Below, piece after piece: positions 39,901-49,710 of a DNA stretch of 64,000 nt. The notes below the pieces were generated by a model that ran no database searches, was not told the DNA's origin, and saw nothing but the letters and a program-made list of their open reading frames with translations. The stretch is from contig OY735219.1 in assembly GCA_963457665.1 (NCBI GenBank), forward strand, positions 24,227,685 through 24,291,684, written 5' to 3'. A program made the position numbers and the translations under genes. The first letter of the stretch is position 1. Each line of letters begins with the position of its first letter. This stretch comes from Thysanoteuthis rhombus (taxonomy: Eukaryota > Mollusca > Cephalopoda > Oegopsida > Thysanoteuthidae).

Positions 39901-40256
39901 AGCAACAGCAACAGCAGCCGCCAGCTCCAACCAAGGTCTACTCAGCTCCACCTATGCCTCCACCCCACTTTAGAGGGAGTCAGCATAATCCTCACATCTT
40001 GTACCCATCGTCAAGCTTCGAGTCAGGCTTGGGCTCTTCGATTATGTCGGCATCCAGTGACAACAACCCAATTGCAGACAATGAAAGCAATGAATGCAAT
40101 GTCTGCTACGAACGTTCAATAAACTGTGTTCTCTACACATGTGGCCACATGTGCATGTGTTTTGAGTGTGCTATGGCTGTGAAGAAGGATCGTGGTGCCC
40201 TCTGCCCAATTTGCAGACAACACATTAAAGATGTCATAAAAATTTTCCGGTCCTGA
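11842..40256 (+). CDS. neur/NEURL1: neuralized E3 ubiquitin ligase, 3' part of gene (three exons, partial)
   Basis: Joined exons 11842-12375, 32591-32710 and 39508-40256 read as one frame ending in TGA at 40254-40256. The product contains one complete Neuralized homology repeat (the last one, NHR2), a low-complexity linker and a C-terminal C3HC4-type RING. Neuralized proteins ubiquitinate the Notch ligand Delta at the plasma membrane and drive its endocytosis: NHR repeats bind substrate or lipid and the RING recruits the E2. This is known of the family. The domains and splice frame are seen here. All three acceptors and both donors are phase 1, which makes the 534-nt NHR2 exon and the 120-nt exon symmetric. 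The first intron is 20.2 kb and the second 6.8 kb. NHR1 and the start codon are not visible in 1-11841, so this is a partial gene. The neighbour downstream is convergent enolase-4. Confidence 0.93.
15537..15600. repeat. (CA)n-(TA)n microsatellite
   Basis: A CA run followed by about 46 bases of TA. The downstream flank carries CACACGTATGTGTG. Confidence 0.97.
16440..17450. promoter_or_regulatory. slightly GC-richer, low-complexity block; possible alternative promoter or 5' UTR
   Basis: Compared with its surroundings this stretch is richer in G+C. It holds a (GAT)n run (16566-16596), CTAC and CTC/TCC repeats (16913-16980) and about 450 bases of non-repetitive sequence (16980-17390). It sits 1-2 kb upstream of the candidate first exon at 18371. 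The regulatory role is inference from composition and position only. Confidence 0.3.
18371..18930 (+). CDS. candidate alternative first exon of neuralized, or exon of an unknown nested gene
   Basis: The frame opens at ATG 18372 (G at +4) after an in-frame TAG at 18348 and runs 186 codons to a donor-like ACAA|GTATGT at 18930/18931. It is unlike surrounding AT-rich intron: codon-like composition, no homopolymers, and a charged Ser-rich disordered protein with an acidic tract (SEEEEGENSESSNEEE), a PPPSPRR motif and several RxxS sites. It has no cysteine-rich or membrane features. It leaves in phase 1, the same as every neuralized intron here, so it could splice to 32591 and give an isoform lacking intact NHR2 but keeping the RING. 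It cannot be included between 12375 and 32591 using the AG at 18369-18370, because that frame hits a stop after about eight codons. I do not recognise the family. A separate nested gene is equally possible. Confidence 0.55.
19988..20050. ncRNA. candidate hairpin RNA (18-bp stem)
   Basis: ATTTTGTTCACTGTACCC (19988-20005) pairs along its full length with GGGTACAGTGGACAAAAT (20033-20050), with one G-U wobble. The 27-base loop can pair further (CCAG/CTGG). It could be a pre-miRNA or a tiny foldback repeat. No family is recognised. Confidence 0.35.
23490..23540. repeat. (GT)n-(TA)n microsatellite
   Basis: A GT run then TA dinucleotides. A second TA tract lies 185 bases downstream. Confidence 0.97.
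23726..23783. repeat. (TA)n microsatellite
   Basis: 58 bases of TA dinucleotides. Open frames through it are repeat artefacts. Confidence 0.97.
27810..27892 (-). repeat. tRNA-like SINE head
   Basis: The - strand shows AGTTAAAGTACTAAGCTCC as a degenerate A-box region and GCGGGTTCAAGTAAGGC as a B-box, at tRNA-like spacing. An intact tRNA cloverleaf cannot be formed, so a tRNA-derived SINE promoter is the best explanation. The body of the element is not delimited. Confidence 0.45.
28126..28445 (+). pseudogene. decayed retroelement tail, GIY-YIG/Penelope-like
   Basis: The + frame, broken by several stop codons, reads AYNIPCNCDKEKIF, then RFGEHLEKILEVK, HHPL-DVVKIKDKK and WVKEVMHVL. This follows the pattern IPCxC-GKxYIG ... 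R-x-x-EH ... HxIDW ... KxxD ... KEAxxI found at the C-terminal end of Penelope-like and some other retroelements. The GIY-YIG tyrosines are lost. The long open frame on the opposite strand (28111-28485) is a shadow of this. Confidence 0.45.
30736..30802. ncRNA. candidate pre-miRNA-like hairpin
   Basis: Arms 30736-30759 and 30779-30802 pair over 24 positions with two mismatches and three G-U pairs, around a 19-base loop. Several more pairs are possible below the stem. It is not AT-simple sequence and has no second copy in the window. I do not recognise the mature sequence. Transcription could come from the neuralized intron (+ strand). This is structure only, with no expression evidence. Confidence 0.4.
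31164..31427 (-). pseudogene. jerky/Tigger-type DDE transposase fragment
   Basis: The open - strand frame of 87 residues has the signature order of pogo-superfamily (Tigger/jerky) transposases: an AKILYKKFN helix, then PYIKITGEFADHEAVKAYSA, and KQVFNANETTLFQNKM, which corresponds to the first catalytic Asp block QVFNADETGLFWKKMP with D changed to N. Sequence on both sides has decayed. It is an old insertion in the large neuralized intron and is not domesticated as far as can be seen. Confidence 0.7.
32098..32475 (+). repeat. family A, copy 3 (near full length)
   Basis: Carries both the leading part (reverse complement of the GAAGAAACCTAT...TTGACAG segment), the GGGCTGAAAA core and the terminal TTTCTATTGAGTGACTAAC end. 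It ends about 115 bases before the 32591 neuralized exon. Confidence 0.7.
32591..32710 (+). CDS. neur/NEURL1: neuralized exon: end of NHR2
   Basis: A 120-nt symmetric phase 1-1 exon with acceptor TTTTTTCTCTCCAG and donor CTTG|GTAAGT. Spliced after 12375 it reads GEVRYARNTSKMTT, then LMHVDPTLPLWMFFDVYG and ends in KIKILG. The L-W-x-F-F-D-V-Y-G block is the hallmark final strand of an NHR domain. It completes the repeat begun 20 kb upstream and hands over in phase 1 to the RING exon. Confidence 0.93.
33078..33279 (+). repeat. 200-bp direct repeat, copy 1
   Basis: Nearly identical to 33914-34113, starting ATAGAAATATGGGTAAAAAC and ending TTTACAGTGCATGTGTT. No terminal repeats or ORF were seen. 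Confidence 0.9.
33914..34113 (+). repeat. 200-bp direct repeat, copy 2
   Basis: Second copy of 33078-33279, about 836 bases downstream, with roughly a dozen differences and small indels. The spacer is not duplicated. Confidence 0.9.
34821..35326 (+). repeat. 26-bp minisatellite
   Basis: Units of form GTCCCTCTGTCYGYCTCTGT plus CGTTTT, about 16 full copies, with three shortened 16-bp units near 34834, 34981 and 35101. Proximal units carry CTGTCTGCC, the middle ones CTGTCCGCC and the distal ones CTGTCCGTC. Long open frames run through it on both strands only because a stop-free 26-mer stays open in several frames. Confidence 0.95.
35528..36115 (+). pseudogene. degraded mariner transposase
   Basis: Translating with several stops and frameshifts gives mariner landmarks in order: an N-terminal HLVFLYFDK-like helix, VYGEGTMNDLMYQKWFAKFP, AGDFLLNDAP, DKIKILLDD, YFDVWLPHKL, WGK-NEPPLTAPKVSLHPSK and a short W/DD-like tail. 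Mariner transposases are DD34D cut-and-paste enzymes. This copy stops before the last catalytic region and cannot be functional. It lies inside the second neuralized intron. Confidence 0.75.
36422..36600 (+). repeat. family A, copy 4 (partial)
   Basis: GGGAGCTAGAAGACTGAAG, then TTTACTCTCTATGTCTA and GATCCCTTGGTTTATAT correspond to the first half of copy 1. The second half is absent and a (TA)n tract follows. Confidence 0.6.
36626..36667. repeat. (TA)n microsatellite, left flank of foldback element
   Basis: TA dinucleotides ending 15 bases before the foldback at 36682. Confidence 0.97.
36682..36884. repeat. foldback (MITE-like) element
   Basis: The left arm (to about 36774) and right arm (from about 36800) are inverted copies of roughly 85-90 bases. 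For example CAACTGGTTTCATACATGTC pairs with GACATGTACGAAACTGGTT, and AAGAAAGCCAAACTTTT with AAAAGTTATGCTTTC. (TA)n tracts lie on both sides. Confidence 0.8.
36929..36974. repeat. (TA)n microsatellite, right flank of foldback element
   Basis: TA dinucleotides about 45 bases after the foldback arm ends. Confidence 0.97.
37263..37318. repeat. 24-bp inverted repeat with 8-base loop
   Basis: The arms 37263-37286 and 37295-37318 match at 23 of 24 positions (TATTGTGTTGAAT versus ATTCAACACAATA). Confidence 0.85.
37739..37960 (+). repeat. diverged tandem duplication, period about 113 bp
   Basis: The block TTTGTGGTCATTGCTAGAGA ... GCTGTGGTTTGCAC recurs as TTTGGTTGTCACTGCTGAAG ... GCTGTGGTTTGATC. A weaker third start may lie near 37995. 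Confidence 0.65.
39508..40256 (+). CDS. neur/NEURL1: neuralized terminal coding exon: homopolymeric linker and RING finger
   Basis: The acceptor is TTTTTTCTTCTTCAG ending at 39507. The first codon is completed by the G carried from the previous exon (GST HPSQIRR). The linker holds an Asn run (about 39656-39686), a long Ser run (about 39687-39741) and a Gln run (about 39860-39917) of mixed codons. The RING spans 40095-40214: C-x2-C, then YTCGHMCMCFEC, a spacer, and CPIC. The protein ends KDVIKIFRS, the usual extreme C-terminus of Neuralized. The upstream in-frame ATG at 39390 is intronic. Overlapping long frames in this exon are shadows created by the CAA/CAG repeat. Confidence 0.95.
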
Positions 40257-42010
40257 GAGAGCAGTGCAGAGCAACAATGGAACTGAAGCGTTGAAATTTT
40301 ATCATAAGCAAAACTAAAAAAAAAAGCAAACCAAAAAAAACCAAAACAAAAACAAAAAACAAATTTAGTTTAGTGAATCGCAAAAAGAAACAAACAGCTA
40401 AAAATTGAACAAATTGTTGTTCTCCCCACTAAACAAATTGGTCTGTGACATAATTCCAGAAGGTCATTGGTCCACGTTTTATCTGCTTTTCATCTGATTA
40501 TATGGGGAAGTTACAATATACAATAATGTGAACAGTTGCTAGCCTCTGTAGATTTGGGGGCAGAACCTAGCCTTCTTTTTCCCTCCTATTGGGGATTAGC
40601 AATGGTTGGTGCTGACACAATGATAATAATAATGATGATAATGATAACATTGCCTACACATTTACCATAAAAACATTTTAAAAGGTCAAATTACCCAAAA
40701 CGATTTAAGAGTATTATGGCAAAGGAGTAAACCTTTGTAAATGAAAAGTTTAAAAAAACAAAAAACAAAAAAAAACTTTAATAATGGACTTATACAGTAT
40801 TGTGTAGAAATGTTTTCTGGAAGCTCTTTTATTCCTGATTTTCTGTAGGAATTTTTGTATAATGAGAAAAATTTCACAATATTCATCTTCTATTTTAATA
40901 ATTCTGCAAAATGTATTGCTACTGATTTTTTTTTTTTTTTTTTTATTTGAAATGGAATCTCAGGATTTTTTAAACTTGGAAATGTCAGAATATCACCAGC
41001 TTCTGTCATCTAAGTTGACTACTCTCTCATGTGTATATAACAATAATATTAATACAGAGTAAAGTAGAGCTATAAAGATTACTGTGGGGTCAAGACAAGA
41101 CTGTATGTATGTGTGTATGCCTGTGAGGAGTTTAGCATGTGTGTCTCTGCATGTATGTAAATAAGTTGCTTCTTTTTTGTCTTAAATTACAACCTAACAA
41201 CAGTAGACACTCAAACATGAGTTGAATGGTACATTTTTCAATTTAGAATATCCTCCACCCCACCCCCCACACACACACACTTATTTTTTATGTGGCACTT
41301 ATTTTGTACACTGGATTGTGGCATATGGTTTGTGCTGCCTGCCAAATCAGCACAGTCCAAGTCAGCAATTTGGAAATCGACATTAATTCTTATTTGTAAA
41401 CTTCCCATCCAACTCTTCCGAAATCTCCTGCAATCATGACTGACTAATTTGTTTTAATGTTTGATAGAAATTCAATTTCCTTTTCAGAAACCAATCAGGG
41501 GAATTGTTTTGAATCGATTTTTTTTCCAAAAAGTTGATTGAAAAAAACTCCAAGTGAGCTTTTGACCTCACTCTAAGAAATCTTCTCATTTCAAAGATGA
41601 TCATAGCAGGAGATGCGAGTTACTGTAAAATTTCATTACACCTACTCTCAAACCTCTACCAAATAATGCAAAGTATTCTCTCTCTATTTTTTCTATCCTC
41701 TCCCCCTACCCCCACCACTCTTTACTTCTCTTTACCTCTATTCAAAGATCCAACTCATAGCCTCTTGTTTGGGCAACAAATTGAGTGAACCTGCCAAAAA
41801 TTTTGCCTTCTCTGGGACTTGTCATATAGGTTTCAGCAATATAGTTTCCTAATTCTATTTTCAGCTGAGGTCAAAGATAGATGAATCTGACCCAATCTTA
41901 CCACTTACCTCTGAATGGATCAACCAGAAAAAAATCCTTCTTAGGAATTTCCTCAACTCCTGTCCTTACAACAAAAACACAAATGAATGAAAGAATAAAT
42001 ATATTCATAA
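40257..42010 (+). other. neur/NEURL1: probable 3' UTR of neuralized
   Basis: A-rich sequence follows the stop codon. The first clear AATAAA downstream is at 41994-41999, followed by T/GT-rich sequence, which would give a UTR of about 1.75 kb. Two matches to the Pumilio/PUF consensus UGUANAUA occur at 41032-41039 and 41156-41163. The region also holds an A-rich patch (40316-40395), a T tract (40927-40945) and a short CA/C-rich stretch near 41255-41280. The end is inferred from the signal alone. Confidence 0.5.
41994..41999 (+). terminator. candidate polyadenylation signal of neuralized
   Basis: AATAAA, the first canonical hexamer after the neuralized stop codon, with T-rich sequence 30-45 bases later. 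The use of this site is not demonstrated. Confidence 0.4.
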
Positions 42011-43315
42011 ATATACATGGTTATCAAATTTGTTTTTCTTTTAGTGAGGAATAATATTGCTTGGTAATTGCCTTGGCTGTAACTTTGTAGCAACTGCAAA
42101 TAACAATTGTGTATTTAGTCACTAAATATTTTGCATGCACCACTTCTGTTACTAACTCTAAGTTCTGTCATTCATGATTTCTTAGGCTTTGTTTAAAATC
42201 CAATGACTTGAATGAAGAAAAAATCCTGAAGATTTGCACCATGAAACTACAGGGGGAAAACCCCTTGAACCTATTTTGGCAAATGATGAATGTTTTAATG
42301 TCTCAGCTGGCTGGATTTTTATCAGCTTTTTGAAAATCACTTTATATTCAAGATTGTTGTTTGAACACTTCCATCCTGGTGATTGACTGGAAGATTCTTT
42401 CCCATCCAATTTGCCCTTCACTCTTTTCTTCAGATTTTATCAACAAAAAAAAAAAGAAAAATGTAAATTCAACGACTATTTATATGTATAAAAAGCATTT
42501 TGCTTTGTGTTTTGACAAAATTGAAACAACGACAACTATTTTCTATCATTTGGCCACAATAATTCCAGTTTGTTTTAACAATATGCAAATTGATCAATTT
42601 TTCTCGATGCAGATTGCACAGATGAAAATGAAACCAGACTCACTCGGGAGTAATTTTGTAGGCGGATATTTAAAACCCTGAGTTTATTCTATTTAAAACA
42701 AAATTTACAGAAGTGTAATTCTTCTCTCTACTGCAAAGATTAAAGTCTGGCTTCATTTTCCTGTCGCTAATATAGAAAGTGCTACTCGTATAAAGTACAG
42801 TCGCATTTCAAGTTTCCTTCCATTTCCCAAGGTTCATTTCATTGATTAATAAGAAATCAAATTTAAGCTGCAAAGACGCACACGAAAGCTTATCATGATT
42901 TCAGGTTATTTTTAGAATTGAAATCCAAGTGAATTTTACTTTTCCGTGGTGATAGTATGCCCTCTCTCCAAATTTGTATCAATATCTGTCCTGTACATAT
43001 GTGCCTGTTTTTTTTTTTTTCTTTTTTTTTTTTCTTCTCTTTTTTTTTCCCAAGATGCGTTCGCATATCTCTATCAGACTCAAGACACTTTTTGGTCAGT
43101 CCTCAACATGTGAAAGAGCAGAAAGAGGGAGGAAGGGGGTAATGTGATTTATTTAATGGTTGCTATGATGTCAGAAGAGAATGTGTGATGTTATCAAGAG
43201 AACATTTATTGTGATTGATTTTTTTTTTTTTCCGTTACTGATTTCCTCAAATAACTTTCGATTGAAAGGGTGAAACTGGTCAGGGGACTAGAAATTTTTT
43301 TTATCAAAATTGGTT

Positions 43316-43751
43316 TTTAGATGCATCCATGCATCTATCTATATAAGACACATTTTGGTTGGGCGATCCTTAATATGTTAAATATCAATTTTCTCAGCTG
43401 TATCATGTTATGAAACTTTTCCAGACCTTGGGGTGAACCATCCTTATCTTCCTGTTCTCTCTCTCCTCCTTCTACCACTAGAAATGCTTAATATCAATTT
43501 TCTCAACCGTATGATGTTCAATCAATATGAAACTTGGTCCAGACCTTTGTGTGAACCATCCTCATTTTCCTCTTCCTGCTGTTACTACCACAACTAGTAA
43601 TGTTAAGTATCCATTTTCCCAGCCATATCATTAGATTGATATGAAGTTTGGTCCAGACCTTTTAGTGAGCCATCGTCATTTTCTTCTCTCTCCTCCTGCT
43701 ACTACTACTACCACTACTACTACCATGGATGGTAGATGCATTGTTTAACTT
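43316..43751 (+). repeat. dispersed repeat C with three internal units
   Basis: It begins with CATGCATCTATCTATATAAG. Three units of about 110-125 bases follow, each with TTTTCTCAGC-like, GGTCCAGACCTTT-like and GAACCATCCTCAT-like blocks, then a (TAC/CTA)n tract and GGTAGATGCATTGTTTAACT. A second copy is at 55740-55978. Confidence 0.75.
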
Positions 43752-46700
43752 GTGTTGTTTTTGTTTTTGTTTTCGTTTTCAACAAAACCAGCAGAAGATA
43801 CCTTCAAGTTCCAGACTCCAAATCTTTGGTAATGTCAGCAAGTTTATGAAGTTACTTTTCTTGACTCTGATACAATTTTTCTGCTTTTTTCAAACCTGGT
43901 TGAACAGCTGAGAAGAAAAAATTTCCATTAGTAAATTGGAATGAATATATATCCCAAAGAGTTTTATGCCTTAGAAAAAGTGATATCGTTATCTGGAATG
44001 AGTAAACTCCTCTATGCTTCACTTTTACAAGATAATAATTTTCATGTTTGGGATTAGTTACCCTCAATATGTCAATTTCTGACTCTTTGAAATTCAAGTG
44101 CTCTTCAAGTATTCCTCCAGAGCAAGCAAATGGTCTACCTGATATCATTTTTTAAAAAAGGGTCCATTCAATAATGAACAAAAACTATCTTTGCACAAAA
44201 TTTTTCTCAGCAACTGTGCAAGTTTTCTTTTGATCAAAGCAGGAACTCAAGACTTTCTAAAGGTCTAAAAATCATCTGGAACATTTTCTCATGAAGTGAA
44301 TTTTGACACTGAATAAAATTGGTTCACCTTTCTATTTTCCATAATGAAGGAACATGAAGTACTGTTCAGAAACAAACCAACGTCTACAATGTATATGAGC
44401 AGCAGCAAGATCTTTAAAAAAACATTTTGTCCTTTAGCTACCTTCTATTTCTATTGCAGTCTAATAATTTTAAGTTTAGCAAATAACTTTCAAGATTATG
44501 TAATTAAATCTCTGGAGAATACATGACTTATTCAGTGGTTCACTTTCTAAATGGCCTATAGCTAAAATCTTATCTACTCAATCAGTTTCCTGTGAGATTA
44601 AGTAGAACTGAGCTGCCAAGATTTGATCTCTTTTATTTATTTTTGACCAAGATTTCTTATAGAAGTACTTTGTCCATTACCAGTGGAAATACTTCATTAT
44701 AGTCAACTTCAATAAACTGTTCTCTCTTTTTGATCATGGAAAAGACAAAATGTTACCTTAGTCATTGAATGACATTTAAACAGTCTGAAATCTGCTGTTT
44801 CAAGAATCCCCCCCCCATTACTACCCAAACCCCAAATTACTCACTCACAAGAAGTTGCTGCTACAATTACCTTTTCTTTTTTTTTAACTACGTATTTTGT
44901 GTTTTTTTTTTTCTACAATTCCAACTGCTTTTCGAGCCATCAGATTTTAATCTACTGCTAGAAATTCCTTATTTATTATTGTTTGTTGAGAAAATTTATT
45001 TTATGATTTCCATTGTTCAAACCATTTTAGTGTTTCAATCAAATTTTTAATTTTGTGCTTTTGACAACTTTACTATTTGTAAATTTCCTAATTTTTCCTC
45101 CAGAAGTAATTTGACTTCAATCAACAAACGTCTACTAAAAGTTCTTGTTTATCCTCTTTTACAAATAAAAGCCTTTGAAGAAAAATGCTGCACAATCGCA
45201 CATTCTTGTTACCTACTGTCCCTGAAATTTAAAAAAAAAAGTCACTCAGAAAGTTATCAAAGACATCAGCTCCACAATAAGAATTAACCAAAATTTGGCT
45301 GACTAACATTTTACAGCAGTTTTTTTCTGGTGTTTTTATAATATTTTGTCTGTCTTGTGTTGATGCAGTCAGTGTTAATTCCTGCGCACATATTACATCA
45401 AAACAATGTCTTTTTTGAATATTTACTGAAAAAGAAATCTTTGACAATTCAAGTAGAAAATGAAATTGTTTCTTACTGAATATGGCAATTTTTAGGCATT
45501 TTGCCTTCTGCTTCATATAAATAGTTTAATCTGTCATGGTTTTTCTTTTTTCCTCTCAGAGATTGAACTGTACTTATTCCTCAATTTATGGCTACAAGCC
45601 ACCAACTCACTCTGAAGAGTTGTTTACTTCAATGTACATTTCTGAATTCTCATTATTTGTATTCTTCTATTTTGATTCTATTCTAAATTTGATCAACGTT
45701 TTGTAAAGTTTGTATTTTTTTTTTGTTAATTTCTTTTAGAATTTAACATTTTTTCAGTAATATAAACAAATATCCAATAACTACACAGTCCAAATTGACT
45801 GTGAGAATTAGGCTTGAGTTCTAGAAACACTAGAAAACTAAATAGCTTCTCAGTGATTGTTATGACAGTTTACGCAAGAATCCAAAATTGATTGATGTAA
45901 ATAAAATCTGCTTCTGAAAGACGTACAAATTTAACTTAAATTTTTCATTTTGAAATTTGACATTTTTAATATCAACAGCCCCCCAAAATATAAAAAATTA
46001 TTTTAAAAGAAGCTTTTTTACAAACTTACTAATGTTTTGTCTATAGCAAACATTGATTTGTACCAACTAAATTGAAGCAATGTTCATTTCTGTTTATGTG
46101 ATCAGAATGCCAGAACCAATAATCCTTTATCTTAGAAATGTTGTTCATTGTCATCATCATCATGATCATCCAACATGTGCCTTACTAAGTTCATCCTAAC
46201 ATTATGTGATGGTTGAAACAATAAAATTCTACATTTGATTCTTCATACCAACTGCTTTGTTGTCTCATATAGAAGTATAAAAATGTCTTCCTCACGTTTG
46301 AATTTATCTAGAACTTTAATGCAATATTTTTCTTTCGTGAAAAGCATTAGTACTGAGAATAAGAAGAGTGAAAGGACAATTTATTTTCTAATTTAGTTTG
46401 TACCATATTGCAAGGTTTTCTGATTACTTTCTGGAGGTTGTGACATTATAGAAGATTTCTTGAACTATTGAAGATAAAAATTTGTTGGGTACAGCAACGG
46501 CAGAGCTCTTTTTTTCTGATTGTATGTAATGATCCTCTCTGAATAAAAAAAAAAATGGTTGATTCCATTATGTCATAAAATTGTTCTATTACTGCTCTCT
46601 TATCTAAAAGTGTTGGTATTAAAATTATTATTTCACGGTCATCTTCTACCACAATTCAGTGCTGGAGAAAGCTCTCAATTAAATAAGATACTGGAAATAA

Positions 46701-46984
46701 AAAAAACAATTTGATCTTTTAATTTCAAAATTATTGGAATCAAGATAATTATATTTTCCTTAATTTTTTTTTTCTTAGTTTTTCACAAAAAATATAAAAA
46801 CAAAATCTTTGGCTGAGTTTTCATTTTACTTTTTACCAATTAACATCAATTATTATTTGCAAATCCATTTGAAATGCTTGTTAATAAACTGAATTGGTTT
46901 CATTTGTTAATATAAGTTTTTCTTCTCTTGCATGGAAGTTTTTATCAAATTTATGAAATACACAACTTTTAAGCATGTGTGTGA

Positions 46985-46989
<5 letters not shown>

Positions 46990-47048
<59 letters not shown>
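46990..47048. repeat. (TA)n microsatellite
   Basis: About 58 bases of TA dinucleotides in the intergenic region. Confidence 0.97.
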
Positions 47049-47052
<4 letters not shown>

Positions 47053-47475
47053 AAAAGTTGACAATTTGAAAAAAAAAAAAAGACTTGAGGCTGATTAGTA
47101 CATCTCAAATTCTTTATTTGTAGCTAACATTTCATCCGAAATTTGAGCCCGTGAGAAAACGATGGTAAGTTTACATCAAGCAAAGCTTAGTTGTGGTATT
47201 AGGGGATTTTTTCTTGTTAATGATGTTTTGGAAATATTTTTGAAAACCAACTGTTTTTGTTAAGTTCCTTTTGAAGAACAATTTTGATGATGGGAATGAT
47301 GTCAAATATAGAAACATCCAAAGTCTTTAATAGAATGTTTCTACGGGATGAAGAATGTTATCTAAAATAATCCACAAAAAATTTTGTAATGTAATTTGAT
47401 TAATGCTAAATATCATTTACCACTGTTAAGAAATGGATCTACCCTGAAAAACTTGTTGGGTGTTTCCTTTCTAAT

Positions 47476-47549
<74 letters not shown>
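47476..47549. repeat. (CT)n-(TA)n microsatellite
   Basis: About 26 bases of CT followed by about 47 bases of TA. Confidence 0.97.
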
Positions 47550-47551
<2 letters not shown>

Positions 47552-48361
47552 GGAATTAAAATGATTTCGTTATTGTGTGTAATGATCCCAGCTGAAAAAA
47601 AACAATTGAGAGAACACATTCTGAAAGAATGGTTAAACTAAAAGCCAGTGAAACTTTTAACATGAGATCTGTTGACTCCAAGCAAGGAGCCAATTGTATC
47701 AAAGTAACAGAAAGTTTGTAACACTCAAATGTGGTGAATAACAGGTTGCAGCTAAACTGACCTGCTGACCATTTATTGAGGAACATCCTTTTTAAAACTC
47801 TCCTCCTCTCTCACATCTGAACAAAGCTTCTGCTTCTGTCTTATCTCTGGCATCAACTGAGAATGTAACCTCTATTTTTAATCTACCATGGGTCATGTAA
47901 TAGTCTATACAATCAACACTTCAATGTCAGTCTTCTGCCAGGATGCCTGCAAATCTCCCAATATGATAACATATCTCTGTTTAGAGGACATCTGGCTGTC
48001 TTGAAGATTGTGAAAGCTGTAAAAATTACTGTCGACTTCTGATCAGCGGAATGGAGCCTGACCCTTCCAGGGTCTTTGGGTTTATCATTCTCTTTATCTC
48101 TGATTTCCATACATTTGCTCAGCCAGATTTGATGTAGATTTTCAGTCAGAATGGATTTGTATTCTGATTCAACTATATCCTAGCAAAATCTGAGTTGGTG
48201 AAATATATCTAACTTCCCCTAATTCACCGCATTTGATTTTGCACTGGAGGACACGTTTTAACCAGCAATAGGATTAGTATTTGATGGCAAAAATGTTTGT
48301 TCGGTTCACATGGTTATATGAGAATTAATCATACAAGAATTGCTAAAAACTTACAAATATT

Positions 48362-48815
48362 GTATTGGGTTGGCCAAAAGGTTCATTTGGTTTGAGAGAG
48401 GGAAAAAAAAGACTTTTTTTTTTTTAATTCTTTCTTGTCTGAAGTTAGATAATTTTTTTGGTTTCTTTTGACTGTTTTTGCAAAAATACACACTAATATA
48501 ACAGCTGTCATAATAGAATCAAATGTGATCTTTCTGAATGAAGTTATTCCTAACGTAATGATAAACACTAAACATCTTTTGGGCTACCTTCTACTATATT
48601 GTATACATTCCTTTTATGCTAGTAAATTTAAATTTGAAGCTGCTTTGATAGAACAAAGTCAAATAATTTAGCTGATGTCCTACCAACCTGCTAAAATGTT
48701 CCAATATCCTCTCACTTTGAAGAGAACAGCTATAGCTGACTTTTGCTGTCTTCCAGAGAATTGACTTTTTTTTTCATCAAGAGAATTCTCTGAAGACTGA
48801 AATAAATGATGGGGG
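48362..48815 (-). mobile_element. mariner 3'-end fragment
   Basis: It begins with TATTGGGTTGGCCAAAAG at 48362, a mariner terminal repeat, and at about 48747-48800 repeats the C-terminal coding segment (GTCTTCCAGAGAATTGAC) also present at 52249-52266. Orientation matches the 52-53 kb copy. The middle is too diverged to translate. Confidence 0.6.
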
Positions 48816-49398
48816 TGCTGTCCTCATATTTTTCAGTTCAGTTTTGTTATTCTACTGTAAACCTTTTAATAAGCATAAATTGAAGATATATTTTATTTTA
48901 TAAGTTTCCTGATATAGTCACTAACTTTGTTTTTAATGTTGGTCATTTTGGACAGTTAAGGTCATCATCACCTTTTAACCAACTAAAGTTTATCTAAATT
49001 TTAAAAAAAAGATTGAAAGTTTTGAAGTCCTCTGCTTTATTTCTTTTTCTATCATTTCTAACTATTTCTATTTGCGTTTTAATGCTGAAAGGAATCTTGA
49101 GCTGTCAATACGATTACTACTACTGTTAGTGACACAGCAACGAAGAATTCATAAACCCAGAAGTAATGTAAAAATTCTCATGTTAGAAGTTGAATAATTT
49201 CGTTTCTTTTCTCTGCTGCGGAATCTCTCTTTCAGATCTGCGTCACGGCTTGTGTCTGTCTGATTGTTATGAAGATTAGAAATTAATTTTACAGCCTCTC
49301 AATTTTTATAAAATAAAATATTTTCGTTAAAAAAAAAAAAATTAATATCCAAGATGAAAAGACAAAATACATCAGTTTTCCGCATTTTTAGTGTTTGT

Positions 49399-49404
49399 TT
49401 TATT
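49399..49404 (-). terminator. candidate polyadenylation signal of enolase 4
   Basis: TTTATT on the + strand, that is AATAAA on the - strand, about 310 bases past the enolase 4 stop codon. It would give a short 3' UTR. It is not otherwise supported. Confidence 0.35.
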
Positions 49405-49710
49405 TAGATTTTTAGTCCTCACAATTACTGTAACATCTGTGGAATTATAATGAATATACTTGACAAAAAATTTAACATTTAAAATCATATAACAAGAAAA
49501 ACTTATAATTTGATGAATTTGCGTTTCAAAAAGAGTTTTGAGTGTTTGTCTGCAAATAATAGGATTGGAAGATTGCAGACTTCTTCACACAGTAAGAACC
49601 TGAATCTTTGTCAGTGCTTGTCTCCATGTGAATTATGTCAAAAATTCACCAATTGGAGAATTTTGAACTTCGGCTTAGTACAATCCCCCCACCCCACCCC
49701 ACCCCGTGAA

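Larger units (their letters stand above)
42011..49390. other. intergenic region between convergent genes
   Basis: About 7.4 kb between the inferred ends of neuralized and enolase 4. No exon was recognised on either strand. It holds a three-unit repeat near 43.3-43.75 kb, two (TA)n tracts near 47 kb and a mariner fragment at 48.36 kb. The rest is AT-rich with T and A homopolymers. Confidence 0.5.

Noticed and set aside
39835..40122. 95-codon + ORF overlapping the RING exon in another frame
   Set aside because: It arises from the CAA/CAG repeat read as Asn/Ser. The RING frame is the real one.
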